Shown one piece after another: positions 33,616 through 42,467 of a stretch of DNA of 64,000 nt. A program made the translations under genes and the position numbers. Where the stretch lies: assembly GCA_963812775.1 (NCBI GenBank), contig CAWEWH010000005.1, positions 310,001 to 374,000 of the forward strand, in the 5' to 3' direction. Source of the stretch: CAWEWH01 sp963812775 (lineage in GTDB: Bacteria > Pseudomonadota > Alphaproteobacteria > Rhizobiales > Beijerinckiaceae). The first letter of the stretch is position 1. The number at the start of each line of letters is the position of its first letter. Below the pieces are notes generated by a model that was not told where the DNA came from, searched no databases, and saw nothing but the letters and a program-made list of their open reading frames with translations.

Positions 33616-35118
33616 ATGAGCGCCAAGATGACCGCCGCGACGAGCGCCGCGGCTGAGCCTGCCGCCTCCGCGAACGTCCGAAAGTTGCGGGCCGAGGAGC
33701 GCACCGGCCTCGTCGTCACGGAGATTCCCGCCAGGCTCGACCGCCTGCCGTGGAGCCGCTTCCACACGCTTGTCGTCGTGGCGCTCGGCATCACCTGGAT
33801 CCTCGACGGCCTCGAAGTCACCCTCGCGGGCTCGGTGGCGGGCGCCCTCAAGGAGAGCCCGCGGCTCAGGCTCAGCAACACGGATGTGGGGATCGCCGGC
33901 AGCGCCTATCTGCTCGGCGCCGTGCTGGGCGCCATCTTCTTCGGCTGGCTCACCGACCGTCTCGGCCGCAAGAAGCTCTTCTTTGTCACCCTCGTCGTCT
34001 ATCTCCTGGCGACCGCCGCCACTGCCTTCTCGTGGAATGCCTGGAGCTTCATCTTCTTCCGTTTCCTCACCGGTGCCGGCATCGGCGGCGAGTACACGGC
34101 CATCAACTCGACCATCCAGGAACTGGTGCCGGCGCGCGTGCGCGGCTGGACCGATCTTGCCATCAACGGCAGCTTTTGGGTTGGCGCCGCCCTCGGGGCG
34201 GTCGGCTCCATTGTGCTGCTCGATCGTGACATCATCGACCCGGAGCTCGGCTGGCGCCTCGCCTTCTTCATCGGCGCGGCGCTGAGCCTCATCATCCTCT
34301 TTCTGCGCATGTGGCTGCCCGAAAGTCCGCGCTGGCTGATCACGCACGGGCGCGGCGAGGAAGCCGAGCGCATCGTCGCCGGTATCGAGGCCAAGTGCGG
34401 CATGCCGGTGGGCGCGCCCTGCGGCCAGCCCGTCCGCCTGCGTACCCGCACCCACACGCCGCTCAGCGAGGTCGCGACAACGCTGTTCAGGCTCCACCGC
34501 GACCGCACCCTGGTCGGCCTCGCGCTGATGGCTTCGCAGGCCTTCTTCTACAACGCCATCTTCTTCACCTACGCGCTGGTGCTCACCGATTTCTACGGCG
34601 TGCCGTCGGGCGCCATCGGCTGGTACATTCTGCCGTTCGCGGCCGGCAATTTTCTCGGGCCGCTGCTGCTCGGCCGCCTCTTCGACACGCTGGGGCGGCG
34701 GCCGATGATTGTCTTCACTTATGCGGCCTCGGGCATCCTGCTGGCGCTGTGTGGCTACCTGTTCTCGCTGGGCGTGCTGACGGCCACCACCCAGACCCTC
34801 GCCTGGTCGGCGATCTTCTTCTTCGCGTCTGCTGCGGCGAGCGCCGCCTATCTCACCGTGAGCGAGACTTTTCCGCTCGAGATCCGGGCGCTCGCCATCG
34901 CGTTCTTCTATGCGGTGGGCACCGGCATCGGCGGCGTCATCGGACCGTTGCTGTTCGGCGCGCTCATCGAGACGGGGTCCCGCACGAGCCTCTTCGGCGG
35001 CTATCTGTTCGGCGCCGTGCTGATGCTGGGCGCCGCCGCCGTCATGTGGCGCTGGGGGATCGCGGCCGAGCGCAAGCCGCTCGAGACGGTGTGCCGGCCG
35101 CTCGCCGCGGTCGATTGA
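33616..35118 (+). CDS. MFS transporter, metabolite:H+ symporter type
   Basis: 500 residues from ATG 33616 (MSAKMTAATS); a start at 33580 is possible. Twelve membrane segments in two bundles. The MFS signature GWLTDRLGRKKLF lies between helices 2 and 3, RFLTGAGIGGEYTAINSTIQ in helix 4, PESPRWLITHGRGEEAE at the central loop, and GRLFDTLGRRPMIV is the repeat of the signature in the second half. The RFLTGAGIGGEY and PESPRWL motifs point to the sugar/aromatic-acid/metabolite:proton symporter group. Substrate unknown. Sequence clean, no frameshift. Confidence 0.88.
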   Translation: MSAKMTAATSAAAEPAASANVRKLRAEERTGLVVTEIPARLDRLPWSRFHTLVVVALGITWILDGLEVTLAGSVAGALKESPRLRLSNTDVGIAGSAYLLGAVLGAIFFGWLTDRLGRKKLFFVTLVVYLLATAATAFSWNAWSFIFFRFLTGAGIGGEYTAINSTIQELVPARVRGWTDLAINGSFWVGAALGAVGSIVLLDRDIIDPELGWRLAFFIGAALSLIILFLRMWLPESPRWLITHGRGEEAERIVAGIEAKCGMPVGAPCGQPVRLRTRTHTPLSEVATTLFRLHRDRTLVGLALMASQAFFYNAIFFTYALVLTDFYGVPSGAIGWYILPFAAGNFLGPLLLGRLFDTLGRRPMIVFTYAASGILLALCGYLFSLGVLTATTQTLAWSAIFFFASAAASAAYLTVSETFPLEIRALAIAFFYAVGTGIGGVIGPLLFGALIETGSRTSLFGGYLFGAVLMLGAAAVMWRWGIAAERKPLETVCRPLAAVD

Positions 35119-35197
35119 GCTTTTTTGCTCCGTTCGGCTTGACGTGGCCGCGGCCGTTGCGCAAAGCGGGCCTGCAATTTGCGCGAAGGACGCCGCG

Positions 35198-35890
35198 GTG
35201 CTGAACGCCATTCTCGTCGATCTCGACGGGACCATCATCGATCCGGCACCGGGCATCGTTGCTTGCTACAATCATGCGCTGCAGCGGCTTGGCATCGCGC
35301 TGCCTGAGCCGGAGCGGATTCGCGCCCTCATCGGTCCGCCGCTGCGGCGCGGCTTCGCGCAGTTTCTGGCGCCCCATCACGACGTGGAGGAGGCGGTGCG
35401 GCTCTATCGCGAGCTCTACGGCGCGACGGGCATGCTCGACGCCACGCTCTATCCCGGCATTGAGGCGGCGCTCAAGTCCCTGAGGGCGCGCCACGAGCGA
35501 CTCTACGTCTGCACCGCCAAGGCAACGAAGTTCGCGCGCCCGGTGCTAGAGCATTTCGGGCTGGCGCATCTGTTCGACGACATCTACGGCGCCGATCTGG
35601 AAGGCCGCTTCGACGACAAGGCCGATCTCATCGCCCACATGCTCACGCAGACGGCGATCGATCCCGCCGGTGCCGTGATGGTCGGCGACCGCGCCCACGA
35701 CGTGCTGGCGGCGGCGCGTAACGGCGTTGCCGCGGTTGGCGTGCTGTGGGGTTATGGTGACGCGCAGGAGCTGCGGGACGCGGGCGCGGCGGTGCTCTGC
35801 GCCTCGCCGGGCGAGCTTGCGACGACGATTGCCGAGCTGAGCGCCGGGCACCCAGCGCCGGCGTTTGCCTCCTCCCGCCCCTCGTGCTAG
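35198..35890 (+). CDS. HAD-superfamily phosphatase, phosphoglycolate phosphatase-like
   Basis: 230 residues. I choose GTG 35198 because GAAGGA lies 8 bases upstream and the HAD motif I starts right after it: NAILVDLDGTIID, with the nucleophile and acid Asp. Motif II is YVCTAKATKFARP, and motif III/IV is AVMVGDRAHDVLAAARNG. Cap domain between residues 18 and 85. Relatives are Gph-type phosphatases or pyrophosphatases of small phosphate esters. It starts 80 bases after the MFS gene and ends 9 bases before the ABC exporter. Confidence 0.87.
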   Translation: MLNAILVDLDGTIIDPAPGIVACYNHALQRLGIALPEPERIRALIGPPLRRGFAQFLAPHHDVEEAVRLYRELYGATGMLDATLYPGIEAALKSLRARHERLYVCTAKATKFARPVLEHFGLAHLFDDIYGADLEGRFDDKADLIAHMLTQTAIDPAGAVMVGDRAHDVLAAARNGVAAVGVLWGYGDAQELRDAGAAVLCASPGELATTIAELSAGHPAPAFASSRPSC

Positions 35891-35899
35891 CGCCATGGC

Positions 35900-37684
35900 A
35901 TGAGCCGGCAACCGCTCGATCTTTCGGGCGACACGGTCGAGACCATCGCGCGCCTGTGGCGCCGCTGGGGCAGGCCCCATCGCGGCACCCTTGCGCTTGT
36001 GCTCGTCTGCATCGCGCTCGTGGCGGCCGCCACCGGCTTCTACCCAATCCTGATCTCCAAGGCCTATGACGCCTTCACGGCCCGCGACGAGCGCGCCATT
36101 CTGCTCGGGCCGTTGTTCATCATCGCAGTCACGTCGGTGCGCGGCTTCTCGCTCCTGGCACAGACTGTGCTCACCAACCGGGTGGTGACGCGCATCGAGG
36201 CCGACATGCAGTCGGCGCTCTATGCGCATCTGATCGACGCCGACCTGGCGCAGCTCGACCGCGAGAGCCCGGCCGCCTTCACGCAGCGCTTCACCACCGA
36301 TTTTGCCTTCATCAAGGAAGCGCTGACGCGATTGTTCACTGTCTTCCTCAGCGCCGTCGGCACGGTGATCGCGCTCGTCTGCGCCATGTTGTGGATCGAT
36401 CCGGTGCTGACGCTCGCCGCCGCGGTGATCGCGCCGTTCGCGGCGCTGCCCATCAATCGCATCGGCCGCAAGCTGCGTCGCGTCTCCAACTCCACCCAGG
36501 AGCAGATCGGCGCCATGGCAAGCCTCGTGTCGGAGAGCCTGACGGGGGCGCGCGTTGCCAAGTCGTTTGGCATGGAGGGCTATCTGAAGCAGCGCGCGGC
36601 GCGCGCCTTCGACGACGTGCGGCGCCTCAAGATGAAGGCCGCCAATGCGCGCGGCCGCCTCGACCCGCTCCTGGAGGTCGGCGGCGGCGTCGCGGTCGCC
36701 ATCGTGCTCGTGCTCATCGGCTACCGCATCGCGCGCGGCGAATCGAGCGTCGGCGACTTCACCGGTTTCGTGGCCGCCCTCCTGCTGGCCGCGCAACCCA
36801 TCCGCTCCATCGGCAATCTCAACGCCATCGTGCAGGAGGCCATGGCGGCGCTGAAGCGCTACTTCGCGCTCTTGGATGAGCCGCCGACCATCCTCGACAA
36901 GCCCGGCGCCAAGCCGCTCACGCTCGCCCAGGGCGGTATCTCGTTCAAAGGCGTGCGCTTTCGCTATCGCGACGACGCGCCGGCCCTCGAGGGGGTCGAT
37001 CTCACCGTGCCGGGCGGCAAGACCGTCGCCCTTGTGGGCCGTTCCGGGGCCGGCAAGTCGAGTCTCATGGCGCTGGTGCCGCGCCTCTTCGACGTGAGCG
37101 ACGGCGCCGTCTTGATCGACGGCAGCGACGTCCGCGACGTGACGCTCCCTTCCTTGCGCGCCAAGATTGCCGTGGTCAGCCAGGACGTGGTGCTGTTCGA
37201 CGACTCGATCGGCGCCAATATCGGCTTCGGCCGTCCCGCCGCCGGCGAGGCGGAGATCGTCGCGGCCGCGAGAGCGGCGGCGGCGCATGACTTCATCATG
37301 GCGATGCCGGAAGGCTACGCGACGCGCGTCGGGCCGGCCGGCGGCCGTCTCTCGGGCGGCGAGCGCCAGCGCGTGTCCCTCGCCCGCGCCATCCTCAAGG
37401 ACGCGCCGATCCTGCTGCTCGACGAGGCGACGTCGGCGCTCGATTCGGAATCGGAGCGCGCCGTCCAGGCCGCGCTCGCGGCGCTGATGAAGGGCCGCAC
37501 GACGCTGGTGATTGCCCATCGCCTGTCAACGGTGCGCGAGGCCGATCTCATCGTCGTCATGGACAAGGGCCGCGTCGTCGAGACCGGCCGCCATGAGCAG
37601 CTTGTCGCCCAGGGCGGCGTCTATGCCAAGCTGCACCGCCTGCAGCTCACCGACGACGGCGACGTGGTGCCGCTGCGGGCCTAG
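35900..37684 (+). CDS. ABC exporter, fused membrane and ATPase domains (MsbA-like)
   Basis: 594 residues. Six membrane segments in the first 310 residues, then a complete nucleotide-binding domain: Walker A VGRSGAGKSSLMALV, Q-loop VVSQDVVLF, signature RLSGGERQR, Walker B ILLLDEATSALDSES and the switch His in IAHRLST. MsbA/LipidA-exporter subfamily by organisation: homodimeric export of lipids or hydrophobic compounds across the inner membrane. The substrate cannot be told. It begins 9 bases after the HAD gene, so it is probably cotranscribed. Confidence 0.92.
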   Translation: MSRQPLDLSGDTVETIARLWRRWGRPHRGTLALVLVCIALVAAATGFYPILISKAYDAFTARDERAILLGPLFIIAVTSVRGFSLLAQTVLTNRVVTRIEADMQSALYAHLIDADLAQLDRESPAAFTQRFTTDFAFIKEALTRLFTVFLSAVGTVIALVCAMLWIDPVLTLAAAVIAPFAALPINRIGRKLRRVSNSTQEQIGAMASLVSESLTGARVAKSFGMEGYLKQRAARAFDDVRRLKMKAANARGRLDPLLEVGGGVAVAIVLVLIGYRIARGESSVGDFTGFVAALLLAAQPIRSIGNLNAIVQEAMAALKRYFALLDEPPTILDKPGAKPLTLAQGGISFKGVRFRYRDDAPALEGVDLTVPGGKTVALVGRSGAGKSSLMALVPRLFDVSDGAVLIDGSDVRDVTLPSLRAKIAVVSQDVVLFDDSIGANIGFGRPAAGEAEIVAAARAAAAHDFIMAMPEGYATRVGPAGGRLSGGERQRVSLARAILKDAPILLLDEATSALDSESERAVQAALAALMKGRTTLVIAHRLSTVREADLIVVMDKGRVVETGRHEQLVAQGGVYAKLHRLQLTDDGDVVPLRA

Positions 37685-38407
37685 TCATTCGCGTCTCAGG
37701 ATGCGATCGACAAACAGGCTCGGGAGGAAGCGCGGCTTGAATTCGCGCTGTAGCTTCTCCGGATCGTAGACGGTCTCGGCCCAGGTCATGAAGTCGAGGC
37801 CCTTGGCCTCGCCCTCGCGGCAATACGTCTCGAAGAAGGCGTCGAGGATGCCCGTCTTGGCGAAGGGAAAGTGTCCGTAGCGCAGCGACAATTGCCGCGC
37901 CGCCTCGGCGAGCGGCCGCTTCTCCACCATCAAGAGATAAAGCGCCGCCACGAAGCCGGCACGGTCGGCGCCGGACTTGCAATGCACCAAGGCCGGGTAT
38001 TGCAGCGAGGCGAAGAGATCGCGCGCCGCCATGAGGCCTTCGCGCGTCGGCGCCTCGCGCGAGCGCACCACCAGCTCCGCCAGCGCGACGCCGGCGGTCT
38101 CGCAGGCCTCGCGCTCGAGCGGCCAGGAGCCGTATTCGCGCCCGCCGCGCAGATTGACGACGGTGCGCAGGCCGCGACGCGCCAGGCCGCGGATGTCATG
38201 TGGCGCCGGCTGCGCCGAGCGCCAGAGATGTGGGGTGACGCGGAATCTGTTCGGATAGGCAAGGCGAAACAGGCCGTGATCGGCGACCAGCATGTTGAGC
38301 CAAGCCGTGAAACGATCCCTGGGGCTGGCGATCGGCCGATCCCAGCGGGCGATGCGAGCCATGCGGCGCGCGTAGCGCACCTCGTCCTTGTAGAAGCGAT
38401 TGAGCAC
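37685..38407 (-). CDS. Tyrosine/dual-specificity protein phosphatase family
   Basis: 240 residues with the Cys-based phosphatase loop VHCKSGADRAGFVAALYL (C-x5-R). The general-acid region lies upstream (VNLRGGREYGSW). N-terminal ARWDRPIASPRDRFTAWLNM, then FRVTPHLWRSAQPAPHDI, the start pattern of this family. The family also contains phosphoinositide phosphatases, so the substrate is open. The stop at 37685 directly abuts the convergent ABC gene (stop 37684). Confidence 0.85.
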   Translation of the reverse strand: MLNRFYKDEVRYARRMARIARWDRPIASPRDRFTAWLNMLVADHGLFRLAYPNRFRVTPHLWRSAQPAPHDIRGLARRGLRTVVNLRGGREYGSWPLEREACETAGVALAELVVRSREAPTREGLMAARDLFASLQYPALVHCKSGADRAGFVAALYLLMVEKRPLAEAARQLSLRYGHFPFAKTGILDAFFETYCREGEAKGLDFMTWAETVYDPEKLQREFKPRFLPSLFVDRILRRE

Positions 38408-38655
38408 GGGGCCTTGTGGTTGCGAGCGTCTTGCGCGGTTGACAGCGGCTTAGCAGCCGTGTGGGCGGCGAGCAAATCGGCCAGCCCTCGAGCCGAAAGA
38501 GCGCCGGCAATTTTCGGATGCGATCGTGCGTCGGATCAATGGGCTGCGGCGCCGTCAAGAGTGAAAAGCGCGACTCTTTCTCTCATCAACGAAAAATTTC
38601 GATAAGCAACGATATCTCTTGTCTGTGGCGTGGCCGTCGTCCTAGGCTGCGTATC

Positions 38656-39165
38656 GTGAGCGAACTGGTCATCAGCATCCGCCATGCCCGGCCCTCGGAC
38701 GCCGAAGGGCTCGCGACCGTTCACGACGCAGCATGGCGCGAAGCCTATCGCGGCGTCATCCCCGGTGTGACGCTGGAGCGGATGATCACCAAGCGGGGGC
38801 CGCGCTGGTGGCGCCTGGCAGCGGCAGCGCGCAGCCGCTCGCTCGTTGTCCTCGATCTCGGCCAGCGCGTCGGCGGCTACGCCAGCTTTGGGCCGAGCCG
38901 CTCGCTCGGCCTGCCGCAGCGCGGCGAGATCGACGAATTCTATCTCGACCCGGTGTTTCAAGGCATCGGCCTCGGCCGCCGCCTGTTCGGTGCCGTCAGA
39001 CGCGATCTCGCCAGCCACGGCATGAAGACGTTCGTGGTCTGGGCGCTCGCCGACAATGAGCGCGCCTGCCAGTTCTACGCGGCGCGCGGCGGCCGGCCGA
39101 TTGCCCGCGGCGAGACGCGCTTCGGTGGCATGTCTCTCCCGCGCATCGCTTACGCGTTCGGATAA
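38656..39165 (+). CDS. GNAT-family N-acetyltransferase
   Basis: 169 residues from GTG 38656. Standard GNAT pattern: IRHARPSDAEGLATVHDAAW (alpha 1), DEFYLDPVFQGIGLGRRLFG, which is motif A with the acetyl-CoA pyrophosphate loop Q-G-I-G-L-G, and a late FVVWALADNERACQFYAARG motif B. Transfers acetyl from acetyl-CoA to an amine. The target is unknown. It is followed by a strong terminator at 39195. Confidence 0.88.
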   Translation: MSELVISIRHARPSDAEGLATVHDAAWREAYRGVIPGVTLERMITKRGPRWWRLAAAARSRSLVVLDLGQRVGGYASFGPSRSLGLPQRGEIDEFYLDPVFQGIGLGRRLFGAVRRDLASHGMKTFVVWALADNERACQFYAARGGRPIARGETRFGGMSLPRIAYAFG

Positions 39166-39194
39166 CCAAGCGGCGGACCGCAGACGGCGGAGGA

Positions 39195-39234
39195 CGGACG
39201 GCAGATTTGTGATCTGCCGTCCGTTTTCTGTCTC
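39195..39234 (+). terminator. Rho-independent terminator of the GNAT gene
   Basis: A perfect 12-bp stem CGGACGGCAGAT / ATCTGCCGTCCG with a 5-base loop, followed by TTTTCTGTCTCTT. It lies 30 bases after the GNAT stop and just before the convergent metallopeptidase gene. Confidence 0.85.
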
Positions 39235-39251
39235 TTGTCATCCGCTATCCG

Positions 39252-39677
39252 TCATCCAGCCGCCGCCTCGATGGCGGCCATGTCGTCGTCCGACAGCCCG
39301 AAATGATGACCGATCTCGTGCACCAGCACATGCGTGACGAGATGGCCGAGCGTCTCCTCGTGCTCTGCCCAATAGTCGAGGATCGGGCGGCGATAGAGGA
39401 ACACCATGTTGGGCATCTGCCCGGTCTCCTCCACGGCGCTGCGCTGCGCGAGACCATAGCCGCGGAACAGACCGAGGAGGCCGAAGGGATCGTCGATCTG
39501 CATGGCGTCCAGGGTTTCGTCGTCGGGAAACTCCTCGACGTGGATGACGAGTCCGTCGCAGCGCTGGCGGAATTTTGCGGGCAACCGCCCGAAGGCCTCG
39601 TAGGCGATCGCCTCGAGCTCAGCCAGGGTCGGCGCCGTCAACGCCGCGAACTTGGCGGTTGTGCCGGGCTCGCTCAT
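39252..39677 (-). CDS. Zincin-like metallopeptidase family protein
   Basis: 141 residues. Contains THVLVHEIGHHFGLSDDDMA, a HExxHxxGxxD zinc-protease motif, preceded by MPNMVFLYRRPILDYWAE. This is the small zincin-like metallopeptidase family (DUF1025-type) common in proteobacteria and actinobacteria. Substrate unknown. The start ATG 39677 overlaps the stop of the upstream membrane protein gene by four bases, so the two are translationally coupled. Confidence 0.85.
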   Translation of the reverse strand: MSEPGTTAKFAALTAPTLAELEAIAYEAFGRLPAKFRQRCDGLVIHVEEFPDDETLDAMQIDDPFGLLGLFRGYGLAQRSAVEETGQMPNMVFLYRRPILDYWAEHEETLGHLVTHVLVHEIGHHFGLSDDDMAAIEAAAG

Positions 39678-39940
39678 CGTCCCGCGAAATGGGCGATGAC
39701 GCCCCACAGGAGGACGATGAACAGCACGACGCTGATGGCCCGCCCGATGCGGCGGCCCCAAAGCTCGGCGGGATCGGTGCTGCCCCCCTCCCCTTGGCCG
39801 ACCGCATCGGAGCCGCTGAAATGATCGCGCAGCCGCCCGGTCACCCGCGCCAGCGACGATGTGCCGAGGCTTTCGGTGTCCCGCTCGACCCGCTCGAGCG
39901 CCGCCCGCGCCTCCTTCTCTCGCTCTCTGTTTCCCGCCAT
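39674..39940 (-). CDS. Small C-terminally anchored membrane protein (88 aa)
   Basis: A charged helical N-terminal part (MAGNREREKEARAALERVER) and a single C-terminal membrane helix (RAISVVLFIVLLWGVIAHFA). Tail-anchor topology. No family with known function, but the pairing with the zincin-like protease through an ATGA overlap suggests a linked role. Confidence 0.7.
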   Translation of the reverse strand: MAGNREREKEARAALERVERDTESLGTSSLARVTGRLRDHFSGSDAVGQGEGGSTDPAELWGRRIGRAISVVLFIVLLWGVIAHFAGR

Positions 39941-40102
39941 CTCTTTGAGCCTGTTAATGAATTGTTCATCTAGCGGCCGCCGCCCAGTGCTCGGCCACAC
40001 ATCCTTGCTGCCCAGATTGGCGACAATGGCGCTGCGTGCGTAGGCACTCCTCCCGCCCCGCTCGCACCAGAGAAGAACGGCGAAAAACAGGAGACCCCCG
40101 CC

Positions 40103-40318
40103 ATGAACATCGTCAAGACCACCATCCTCGCCATCACGACGGCTGCGTCGCTCGGCGTCTTCGCCCTGTCGTCCGCAACCCCCGCTTCGGCCCATTACTA
40201 CCGCTACGGCTGGGCCCCCAAATACTGGAACTACGGCTACACCAGCTATCGCGCGTACCGTCCGTACTGCAAGATCCGCTTCGACTACTACGGCAACCCG
40301 TACAAGGTCTGCTTCTAG
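40103..40318 (+). CDS. Small secreted Tyr-rich protein (71 aa)
   Basis: A signal peptide (MNIVKTTILAITTAASLGVF, then ALSSATPASA) followed by a short mature part rich in Tyr, Arg and Trp (HYYRYGWAPKYWNYGYTSYR) with two cysteines. GGAGACCCCCGCC precedes the ATG. Such proteins are very frequent in Hyphomicrobiales and uncharacterised. A strong terminator follows. Confidence 0.8.
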   Translation: MNIVKTTILAITTAASLGVFALSSATPASAHYYRYGWAPKYWNYGYTSYRAYRPYCKIRFDYYGNPYKVCF

Positions 40319-40336
40319 TCCTAATATGGACGCGAC

Positions 40337-40371
40337 AGCGGCCGTCCCGCGAGGGACGGCCGCTTTGTTTT
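40337..40371 (+). terminator. Rho-independent terminator of the small secreted protein gene
   Basis: A 12-bp stem AGCGGCCGTCCC / GGGACGGCCGCT with a 4-base loop, followed by TTGTTTT. It starts 19 bases after the stop. Confidence 0.9.
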
Positions 40372-40431
40372 CAGATGACGGAAGTCAGACGGCGGATGAA
40401 CGAAGCTATCTGTCCTCGTTGTCCGGCGCCG

Positions 40432-41838
40432 TCATCCCCAACTGCGGATATCCACAAAGTGTCCGGCGATCGCCGCCGCCGCCGCCATGGCGGGCGAGAC
40501 GAGATGCGTTCGGCCCTTGAAGCCCTGGCGGCCTTCGAAATTCCGGTTGGACGTGGAGGCGCAACGCTCCTGCGGCGCGAGCCGGTCGGCGTTCATGGCA
40601 AGGCACATGGAGCATCCGGGCTCCCGCCATTCAAAGCCCGCCGCCTTCAGGATCGTGTCGAGGCCCTCCTCCTCGGCCTGCACCTTCACCAGGCCGGAGC
40701 CCGGCACCACCATGGCGTTGACGCTGTCGGCCACCCGCTTGCCCTCGACCATCTTGGCGACGATGCGCAGGTCCTCGATGCGCCCGTTGGTGCATGAGCC
40801 GATGAAGACGCGGTCGAGCCGGATGTCGGTGATCCTGGTGCCGGGCGTCAGTCCCATATAGTCGAGGGCACGCCGCTTGGACGCGCGCCGGTTCTCGTCG
40901 TTGATCGTCTCCGGGTCCGGCACCGCGCCGGTCACCGACACCACGTCCTCGGGGCTGGTGCCCCAGGTGACGACTGGCGGCAGCTTTGCGGCATCGAGCC
41001 TGATCTCCGCGTCGAAATGCGCGCCGTCGTCGGAGCCGAGTGATTGCCAGAAGCGCATCGCCGCGTCCCAGTGTGCACCGCGCGGCGCCTTGGGCTTGTC
41101 CTTGAGATACGCGAACGTCTTCTCGTCCGGCGCGACGATGCCGGCGCGAGCTCCGCCCTCGATCGACATGTTGCAGACGGTCATGCGGCCTTCCATGCTG
41201 AGCGCGCGGATCGCCTCGCCGCCATACTCGAGGACGTGACCGGTGCCGCCGGCGGTGCCGATCTCGCCGATGATCGACAGGATGATGTCCTTGGCGGTGA
41301 CGCCGGCCGGCAATCTGCCGTCCACCGTCACGCGCATGTTCTTCGCCTTCGACTGAATGAGCGTCTGCGTGGCCAGCACGTGCTCCACTTCTGACGTGCC
41401 GATGCCGTGCGCCAGAGCCCCGAAGGCGCCGTGCGTCGAGGTATGACTGTCGCCGCACACGATGGTCGTGCCCGGCAGCGTGAAGCCCTGCTCGGGGCCG
41501 ATGATGTGGACGATGCCCTGCCGCCGGTCGCGTTCGTCGTAGTACTCGATGCCGAAATCCTTGGCGTTCCGCGCCAGGGTCTCGACTTGCATGGCCGATT
41601 CCGGATCGTCGATCCCCTTCGAGCGGTCGGTGGTCGGCACGTTGTGGTCGACAACCGCGAGGGTCTTTTCCGGCGCCCTGACCTTGCGGCCGGAGACGCG
41701 CAGGCCTTCGAAGGCCTGCGGCGAGGTCACCTCGTGCACCAGGTGCCGGTCGATATAGAGCAGCGAGGTGCCGTCCGGTTGGGTCTCGACCACGTGGTCG
41801 TCCCAGATCTTGTCATAGAGCGTGCGGGGTTTCGCCAT
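40432..41838 (-). CDS. leuC: 3-isopropylmalate dehydratase large subunit
   Basis: 468 residues, aconitase family. RTLYDKIWDDHVV at the N-terminus, VCGDSHTSTHGAFGALAHGI, VFIGSCTNGRIEDLR and the C-terminal PGCSMCLAMNADRL supply the [4Fe-4S] cysteines. It isomerises 2- to 3-isopropylmalate in leucine synthesis with LeuD, which is not in the window. It lies downstream of the rplS cluster but is separated from it by a plus-strand membrane protein gene. Confidence 0.97.
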   Translation of the reverse strand: MAKPRTLYDKIWDDHVVETQPDGTSLLYIDRHLVHEVTSPQAFEGLRVSGRKVRAPEKTLAVVDHNVPTTDRSKGIDDPESAMQVETLARNAKDFGIEYYDERDRRQGIVHIIGPEQGFTLPGTTIVCGDSHTSTHGAFGALAHGIGTSEVEHVLATQTLIQSKAKNMRVTVDGRLPAGVTAKDIILSIIGEIGTAGGTGHVLEYGGEAIRALSMEGRMTVCNMSIEGGARAGIVAPDEKTFAYLKDKPKAPRGAHWDAAMRFWQSLGSDDGAHFDAEIRLDAAKLPPVVTWGTSPEDVVSVTGAVPDPETINDENRRASKRRALDYMGLTPGTRITDIRLDRVFIGSCTNGRIEDLRIVAKMVEGKRVADSVNAMVVPGSGLVKVQAEEEGLDTILKAAGFEWREPGCSMCLAMNADRLAPQERCASTSNRNFEGRQGFKGRTHLVSPAMAAAAAIAGHFVDIRSWG

Positions 41839-41994
41839 CGGCCGGTCCTGTCCAATCCTGCTTCACGGTCTCTTTAATCCCTTGAAGGGGCGGGGAAAAG
41901 CAAAACCGGCGAGGGCCGGCCGGCACACCCCCGGTTTCGGTTTGCGGCAGCCGGGATTCCCTCTAAATAGTGGCGGCCCAGCGCGAGGACCCTC

Positions 41995-42405
41995 ATGACG
42001 TATCTGCGAGCTTTTCCGTTCCTGACGATCGTCGTCATCGCCTACAACCTCGTGTTCGTTTGGCGCGCGGCGCCGCCCGATCGGATCCTGCTGCAGGTCT
42101 TGAGCGCTATCACCCTGCCGTCCGGCGCCGTCTGGAACATCACCACGGCGGATGTCTTCATCGTCGCCGGACTGGCGTTCCTGTTCGTCGAGGTCTTGTC
42201 GGCGGGCGCCCGCACCATCTCGCTCGTCAATCACGGCCTGTCGCTGCTGCTCTTCCTTGTCTGCTTTCTGGAATTCCTCCTCGTGCGCGCCTGCGGCACC
42301 GACACGTTCTTCGTCATCATGATGATGACGCTCATCGACGTGGTGGCCGGCTACACGGTGTCGATCCGTAGCGCCCGGCGCGACTTCGCCATCGACAAGG
42401 AGTGA
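41995..42405 (+). CDS. Four-helix inner-membrane protein (136 aa)
   Basis: Four hydrophobic segments: FLTIVVIAYNLVFVW, FIVAGLAFLFVEVL, LSLLLFLVCFLEFLLV and FFVIMMMTLIDVVAGYTVSI. A basic C-terminal tail (RSARRDFAIDKE) faces the cytoplasm by the positive-inside rule. No functional family recognised, though this type is common in rhizobia. Its stop codon lies within the first unit of a 14-bp tandem repeat. Confidence 0.75.
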   Translation: MTYLRAFPFLTIVVIAYNLVFVWRAAPPDRILLQVLSAITLPSGAVWNITTADVFIVAGLAFLFVEVLSAGARTISLVNHGLSLLLFLVCFLEFLLVRACGTDTFFVIMMMTLIDVVAGYTVSIRSARRDFAIDKE

Positions 42406-42432
42406 TCGACAAGGAGTGATCGACAAAGAGTG
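42391..42432. repeat. Three tandem 14-bp units at the 3' end of the membrane protein gene
   Basis: ATCGACAAGGAGTG at 42391-42404 and 42405-42418, and ATCGACAAAGAGTG at 42419-42432. The first unit carries the last codons and stop. Probably replication slippage. Confidence 0.85.
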
Positions 42433-42467
42433 ATGCGGAGAAGCCGGCGCCGCGCTCCGCCGCGACG

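Noticed and set aside
33568..35256. 562-residue minus-strand ORF opposite the MFS gene
   Set aside because: A typical antisense shadow (Arg/Gly/Ala/Glu-rich, no motifs) of a clear membrane transporter on the plus strand.
35546..37519. 657-residue minus-strand ORF opposite the HAD and ABC transporter genes
   Set aside because: His/Arg/Asp-rich antisense shadow. The plus-strand ABC exporter has all expected motifs.
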